NCBI GenBank assembly: GCA_963682055.1
Contig: OY821748.1
Location: 5,990,843 to 6,054,842, forward strand
DNA length: 64,000 nucleotides
Direction of reading: 5' to 3'
Source of the DNA: Primula veris
Taxonomy: Eukaryota > Streptophyta > Magnoliopsida > Ericales > Primulaceae
Position 1 is the first letter of the stretch; each line of letters begins with the position of its first letter. The position numbers and the translations under genes were made by a program. The notes below the pieces were generated by a model. It had not been told where the DNA came from and made no database searches. It was given only the letters and a program-made list of their open reading frames with translations. Shown in pieces: positions 57,945 to 64,000 of this stretch.

Positions 57945-60900
57945 TGTTTACGTACAAGATCAATGGTATAAGTAAGACTGGTCCAGAGACATATTTGACA
58001 TGGTTTAGGGTTTTTATTTAGATTTATGCTGTAATAAGGTCGTTTCAATCATTCAATATTATTAATAATAAAATAATGGATCTTTCCATCAATTTATATA
58101 CTCCATAAGAAAAAGGGTTCAACCCCCTCCAATGTTAAGATGATCCTTAGACCAGTCTTTGTACTTCATAACTGGAAGGGAAAAAAGAGTAAATGTTTCT
58201 ATTGGTGTTAGTTTAATAAAAATCTAAGGAAAATCAAAATCAACTTCAGCCAGCTGAGGCCGATAGTATTTCAAAAGCCATTCTGATTTCTAATAAAAGG
58301 TTGTAGAATTTGAGGCAAATTTTACAATGAAGGTGTTTTCATTATGTATTCATGCTGAGTATTAATTTGATGATATAATCCAGTTATATACTATTTTATT
58401 TTGGTTCCAAACTTCCAATGATGATGAGTAACTGCAAACTAAAACGACCTTCTGAAAAAGTGCTACAAGCTAAAATAAATTAGAGCACTGATAAATAACA
58501 TAGAATATTTGAAAATAGATTAGAAAACATTAGACAGTTCTGCAAATGCAACTCAATCCCGCTACAGTTAGGAAGCGTTAAAGGCAAAATCTCAGAAATT
58601 GCAATAGGGTCTTTTCATTTTCTCATTTAGACAACAAAGTTTCATAGACACTGTTACTAAAGCTTCAAAGAGAGACTCTTTCCAAGCCACAATAATGGTC
58701 TAAAGACTGACCTAATCTACAGTCTCATACATGTGTTGGGCTAAACAAACATTGTTCGTACATTCTTATCCAGCTTAAATGAAATCATAACCACAGATTT
58801 CTTGCTAAGAAAATAGCTGATGTATCACATCTCGGCCGTCTATTTTGCATCTAACCGTTCACGAAAATCGAAATGAACGTAGTTTGAATCATGGTAACTT
58901 AAACTAAATTCAATGAAATAAAAGTGAGACTATGCCACATCAACCGTTACAGTTACTCAAAAGAAGTGCAAATCAAACAACCATGGTGATTCAGTCGTAA
59001 AAAGTACAACCATACCCTTACCAGACCGTCATACGGAGTATAATGAAAGAAAATCAGACAGCAAGTTCCCTGATGGATCTGCAAGTGGCGCTTCAATCCC
59101 AGTTAATCACTAAAAGTTAAGCTATGCATACCAACATGAAATTTGATTTAATTACAAACAATTAAAAACAGGCATGCTTGAAACTTAGCAAGGCCGTTTT
59201 TTTTATTTTCTTTAATAATGTATCGGCACCATGCTGTTGAATTTGATCATGGTTGATTGCAAACGTAGACTAGTTCATGGGGAACTTCAACTGGAAGATC
59301 AAACTCAACTCGTGAACCAAATCTTCAATCATCTATCAATACTTATTTTAAATTAGCAAGCTACTCAACCTAGTTTTAGTATACCATTTATTATTATTAT
59401 TACTTCATTATATGGAATTATCATGCACATCGTAGTTCAGCATTATATTACATGCATATTTTCTCTTCATGGAATAGTTTTTTATACCAAAATAGCAATT
59501 AGTTCCCAGGAAAAGGGGAAATAGAACAGTAAAGAAGAATATGTTGTTGGATAAGGATTTTTTTTAAGCCATACTGTACATGAAAGATGGTTCATGTAAT
59601 TTCCCAAAAGCATACATGTATGTTCTGTAGATGAAGATTTCAACAGTTGCTCCAACAAATTTGAATGACATATCATTAAGATGGAATAATATTGGAGTGA
59701 TATTAATTTCTACTATATATTATTAATTTTTACACGAATAAAAATAGGTAAAAGAACAATAGTTCCTTCCATGTTTGCTGGTTGCTACGGTTGCATTCTT
59801 ACGTGGTGGGCCCTTGGTAATCTTTACAGTTTCACTATTGGGAAATATCTTATTTACCGATGAGGTGTTTATTACAAATTTAGTTGGAGTTTGAAATTTC
59901 TTATTGAGAATTTTCTTCTATTTAGTTGTTTCGAGTAATTGGTATGTATTCGACCAATTTGGGAGCGAAGAAGAACGTGGTAAATAATGTCTTTTGGTAT
60001 AATAGTGATACACAAAATAGTTTAATTTTGTAATTCTATACTTTTTTAATGTAAATTATGAAACCGGTTTATTTTGAATGCAAAAGTAAAAGGACAAAGG
60101 GTTCTTTCTACTTGAATTGCTTATCAGGATGTTAGCTAGTAAAATGCAATTTTACTAAATGGGAAAAAAGGCGAGACTTTCTTAATTAGAATTAGAATTG
60201 CTTATGAATGCCTCAACAAAGTTATAAATAAAATCTATTGTTGATTCAAGGGGTAAAATCGGGTTGAAAAAGTTTGAGATCACTGAACTTTAAAGATCCA
60301 TAGCACTACTAATGTTCAGGAGATGGAGGCAGAATTTCGGTTGAGTGGAGGCACAGTATAATGCATATATATCTTTTTTTTTTTTAGATATGATAATCAT
60401 TTTGCAAATGATGTTCTCAATTATTCAATATTCTTCCCTTATTTGTTAAATTGAACGATCACAATAAATAATCAATTGCATTTTAATAAATTCAGTCCAT
60501 GTAATTTATTTATATTTTGTACAACTACATAGATGTACTAGTGGTTTTAAATTTCAATATTTATGAATATTTTGAGAAACTGTACAATATTTCTAGACTA
60601 TTTTTTTTATAAAAATAAAACACAAAAAATGTTCTTATCACAACATATAATGCACAGATAATAGTACTAATGTAATATTTTTATAAAAAGCCAAAATATG
60701 ATAATTTCTCCTGTACAGATTCGAACCAACAATTAAGGATCGCATCAAAGATTCTGATTTTAACATTGAATCATTATGCTACATTAGACTTTGATTAATA
60801 AATACATTTAAAATAATAGTTTTTTAAATTCCAGCGGAGGATATAACACTCACTGGACGTACATTGATTCTATAATGCTGCTAGTAAGTCGTGTCTACAG

Positions 60901-61660
60901 TAATCGAAATTGTTTAAATAAAGGGGATAAAACTAGTGAGAAGCACCAAGTATTTTTTTTGTTAATATGGAATGCTTGTTCATTGGCATGAGTCCTAAAT
61001 ATGGTTAGAGTGATGTTTTTTTTGTGGTCAAGTCAGATTTTACGTTTATTGCTCAAAATTTTAAATATGACATGTTAAGTGTGCTTAAATTGGCCATTCA
61101 ATAACCTAATAAAATGACCTCTAATGTTATTATATTTCAAGTTTGAACACCTTTATCATGGTTGTAATGATGTGGTTATTCGATTAAATTCAATGAACTC
61201 AAAGTGGGGTTATTATTGACTCGATATATGATTGATTGAGTTAATCAGGATGGTGTTTGGAAAGTTGAGAAGGACGAAAAATGTAAAGAGAAGAGGAAAA
61301 AAACATAATGATAACTCGTGAACTCATTTGCTCGTCAATGGGCCGATTAATACACATGAGTATATGGTGCATACAATTTCTCTTTGCTCCAAGGATGAAG
61401 GTTATAGCGGTGGCTGGTTAATGGTCATAACCGCCCAAAACAATTTTGGACGAGATGGGGCATTGAGTTCATGTTCCGTTTTTTCCCATTCTGTTTTAGT
61501 TTTTATTTATGTTTACAAAGTTTTTAAGCTTTACCGCTATTCTATATATGAGATCCATTTTTACTGCCTTGAATTTTTCAGGCATCAAAACGTGTAAAAA
61601 AATTTTTTTTTTTTTTGAAATAATGTAATTTTGTATTCTACATTTTTGTTTTAATGTTTT
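57945..61660. other. chlorophyllase 3' UTR and intergenic region
   Basis: The 3' UTR probably ends near AATAATAAAATAATGG (58060-58080). The rest is AT-rich, with no gene recognised. An 89-codon frame at 61328-61597 has no known relatives. Near 61565 TACTGCCTTGAATTTTTCAGGCA is a degenerate copy of the palindrome at 62228. Confidence 0.4.
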
Positions 61661-61667
61661 GGAATCA

Positions 61668-62014
61668 ACATCGAACGATTAACACTACCGTGAATCTAGT
61701 CCATTATTATTTAGGGTGTGTCACATACTAAAAACATAACACATATTAATGAACCCAAAAATAAATATGCTAAAATTAATTCAAAATTAAAACTAAAAAA
61801 TACTAAAAACTAACACATGTTAATGAACCCAAAAATATCTATCCTAAAATTAATTTAAAATTCAGACTAGAAAATACTATTGGTTGTGATACCCTAAATA
61901 ATATTGCATTTTGGAAGGAACACCGAACGATTAACACTATCGTGAATCTAGTACACTATTATTTTGGTTGTGTCACATACTAAAAATTTAACACTTATTA
62001 ATGAACCCAAAAAT
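61668..62014. repeat. direct repeats with CGAACGATTAACACTA
   Basis: A ~95-base unit at 61668-61764 recurs at 61920-62014. Both contain CGAACGATTAACACTA, CGTGAATCTAGT, TGTGTCACATACTAAAAA and TTAATGAACCCAAAAAT. A shorter partial unit (ACTAAAAACTAACACATGTT, AATGAACCCAAAAAT) lies at 61801-61835. The last unit is cut exactly at AACCCAAAAAT by a CACTA-type MITE. Confidence 0.8.
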
Positions 62015-62196
62015 CACTACAAAAAAAATACTCAAATACCGACGGAATTAGTGACGGTATTTTTTGTTACGAGCTTATTAGCGACGGTTTTGTGACAGTT
62101 TAGTCAATTTGTGACAGATTTGTGATAACTTTTTAAATGAGCGACAGGCTTGTGACAGCTTTTGACTCTTACTAAATCAAACATTATTTTGTAGTG
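62015..62196. mobile_element. CACTA-type MITE, copy 2
   Basis: A 182-bp element from CACTACAAAAAAAATACTC to ACATTATTTTGTAGTG. It carries GACGGAATTAGTGACGG, repeated TGTGACAG motifs and the TTTTGACTCTTACTAAATCAA block shared with copy 1. The flanks are AAT and ATA, so the 3-bp target duplication is not perfect. Confidence 0.8.
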
Positions 62197-62227
62197 ATAC
62201 TAAATGGATTCAAACCGAATTAATTTT

Positions 62228-62252
62228 GCTGCCTTGAATTTTTCAAGGCAGC
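62228..62252. repeat. 11-bp palindrome with 3-bp loop
   Basis: GCTGCCTTGAA-TTT-TTCAAGGCAGC is a perfect inverted repeat, flanked by ATTTT and CAAAAT that extend the symmetry with one mismatch. A worn copy of the same text is at about 61562-61592. Confidence 0.75.
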
Positions 62253-62979
62253 CAAAATCAATCCCTATATATGAACCGGTCATTTTTTTCTATGAATTTT
62301 GATTTTAAAAAAATTCTAATGAGTCCTATTGGTCGGTCAACGTCCAACTTTCATGTTAGTCGATTAATCCCCGAATTTGAGGTTGACTAATCGCGATATG
62401 TTTAGTTCGACATATTTTGTACGTTTCGTGCCTTTTTAATATATTGGTTTGTTTAATCTATTAAAAAAAAACTGTTTAATCTATTAAAAAAAAAAACTTT
62501 CATTTGTCTCGTTATTCAATGCTTTAGTCGAAACACAATGATGCTCAATTTCGTGGATCTTATGTGTGATCAAGTATCGATTCATGCCATTAATAAAGAA
62601 CATTAGGATGTCGGAAGTATGAGTCGACATTGTCATTAACGAATTACGTAATAACTAGATCCACATCGTCCATGGATGATCGATATACAAGTTGAAAATA
62701 GATATTGTAAATATACAGAGAGATTGTCGTTTGTGATATTATTTTCTACATACTCATCCACCCTGCCGTGTCCCCACTCATATGAAAATTGCATAAATCG
62801 CTCAAAGCCTATGAATCTAGAATTATTGTTATTCGTAATTGATGGATAATTGTATATTCTGTTACAACACACATAATAGTTTTGTTAACTTTTTATTGTT
62901 AACTAGTGACATATAATCATTTAAAAAGTTATTAAATGATAAACACCCACATTAGTTTTAACTTTAACAATGTTATTGC
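62253..62979. other. intergenic region, nothing recognised
   Basis: AT-rich; two A-rich copies of CTGTTTAATCTATTAAAAAAA lie near 62452-62497. A 78-codon minus frame at 62636-62872 is unlike known proteins. Confidence 0.4.
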
Positions 62980-63160
62980 TGTAAGATATTATTGGACTAT
63001 TGGGCCTTACTCATAGTGGGTCTAAGTTGGTCTTTCTATCTTATATAACCCTAACCTCTAGTATATAAATAAGGTTAGGGTCCCCTTGTATTCAGACATT
63101 CTGATTAATAAAGTCTCTTTTATTGTCTCTCTCTATATTCTCTTCTCATATCTATATACA
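62980..63160 (+). mobile_element. LTR-like segment (solo LTR or TRIM end)
   Basis: A 181-base stretch running TG to CA (TGTAAGATATTATTGGACTA to CTATATACA). It has LTR-type promoter order: TATATAAAT at 63062, a polyadenylation-like AATAAA at 63107-63112, then a CT-rich end. No 5-bp target duplication, primer-binding site or internal coding was found, so it is a probable solo or degraded small LTR. Confidence 0.45.
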
Positions 63161-63181
63161 TATATATATATATATATATAT
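63161..63181. repeat. (TA)n microsatellite
   Basis: A run of alternating T and A directly after the LTR-like end. Confidence 0.85.
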
Positions 63182-63260
63182 GAGCTAATATGTCACACAA
63201 CAGTTATCTATTTTAAGTAAAAATTAATTATTCAAAATATAGTACTATGGATAGGTGCTG

Positions 63261-63400
63261 GGAGAAAATAAATAACAGTATAGTAGAGATATAAAAGATA
63301 AGCGTGAGAAATAACACTTAATTATGGGTGGAAGAAAATAAATAACATTATAGTAGAGATATAAAATATAAGCGTGAGAAACAACACTTAATTATGGGTG
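63261..63400. repeat. 70-bp tandem duplication, two units
   Basis: Units 63261-63330 and 63331-63400 both run from AGAAAATAAATAACA through TAGTAGAGATATAAAA and AAGCGTGAGAAA to ACACTTAATTATGGGTG. They differ at about five positions. Confidence 0.9.
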
Positions 63401-63690
63401 TGGGGTATACTTTTGTGACATGTCATTAAATAATAACAATTAAAAATATTGTTATATTTAACAATATTTTTAACATATATAAAGTTAACACACATTTTAA
63501 CACAACTAATGAGGAGACAAAATTGCATTGTTAGCTAATATTTTTAATTAACAATAGAGATAATAACAATATTATAAATGTTCTTATTAATCACAAATAT
63601 ATTTTAAAAAGGAAAACAAAACAGCCGGTAAATTTGAAATCAAATTAAATTAGAAAATCATAAACGGTCTCCGAAGTTACCGGAAGCAGT
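63401..63690. other. AT-rich region, nothing recognised
   Basis: Contains a small AT palindrome (AAAATATTGTTA-TATT-TAACAATATTTT, about 63445-63472). No gene is seen. Confidence 0.4.
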
Positions 63691-63696
63691 GTGCCT

Positions 63697-64000
63697 GACT
63701 CTGAGTCAGGGTGACTCAGAGTCCAAAATTGCTAATAAAACGTTCAATTTTATTTTAATTATTTTTGATTTTTAAAGTCAAAATTATGTAAAACTTACAT
63801 AATTCAATGAAATCAAGTTATAACTATTAGAAACTTTTGAATATTATATATGAAGTATAAATACATATTATAAATATGTATATGTAAATATAATAATATA
63901 TAGATACAAAATGTTACTTGTTGTTTATTTTCATATTTGTAAATTTATGTAAATTTTACATAATTTTGACTTTAAAAATCAAAGATAATTAAAATAAAAT
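63697..64000. mobile_element. fold-back (MULE-like) element truncated by the window end
   Basis: Two 56-base arms, 63747-63802 and 63945-64000, are reverse complements with only two mismatches (ATTTTATTTTAATTAT, GATTTTTAAAGTCAAAATTA). The right arm runs into the window end, so the outer part is missing. Left of the arm is GACTCTGAGTCA-GGG-TGACTCAGAGTC (63697-63723), a perfect 12-bp hairpin. The centre is AT-rich with no coding capacity. Long inverted arms suggest a Mutator-like MITE; target duplications cannot be checked here. Confidence 0.65.

Overview
This is a nuclear window from a flowering plant, most likely a eudicot. The DNA is AT-rich, the genes are split by GT-AG introns, plastid DNA is inserted at the left end, and intergenic space is full of small non-autonomous transposons. 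I could not fix the family or species. There are no prokaryotic operons, CRISPR arrays or tRNA/rRNA genes that I can see.

Layout. 1-2140: degraded, rearranged plastid DNA (NUPT) with pieces of accD, atpI and rps2. 2140-3460: a direct-repeat copy of the promoter region of the next gene. 4715-9290 (-): intact seven-exon gene for cytosolic ribosomal protein S3a, with a site II-rich promoter at 9392-9526. 15293-16402 (+): secreted leucine-rich-repeat protein of the LRX/PEX type with almost no extensin tail. 19198-21302 (-): three-exon caffeate-type O-methyltransferase. 25-28.7 kb: MITEs and a pogo-like transposon remnant. 28764-32650 (+): six-exon, EGF-like, probably membrane-anchored secreted protein. 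36.7-37.6 kb: LINE fragment, MITE and palindrome. 38999-45045 (+): seven-exon FORKED/VAN3-binding-like protein (DUF828 plus PH-like). 46.8-48.2 kb (-): truncated Bax-inhibitor/LIFEGUARD-like pseudogene with two last-exon copies. 49.5-52.1 kb: tandem duplication, a short Helitron and a GCTCG-rich element. 56008-57944 (+): two-exon chlorophyllase whose conserved catalytic Asp is Cys. 57.9-64 kb: repeats, CACTA-type MITE, LTR-like piece and a fold-back element cut by the window end.

The intact genes (ribosome, cell wall, methylation, signalling, vein/auxin patterning, chlorophyll breakdown) share no pathway; this is ordinary plant gene order. I found no evident new multi-gene system. The most worthwhile leads are the catalytic substitution in the chlorophyllase, the pogo remnant that keeps a PCNA-binding (PIP-box) tail, the promoter duplication truncated at plastid DNA, and MITEs placed at promoters or in introns. 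Exon coordinates were derived by hand from reading frame, GT-AG borders and family conservation.
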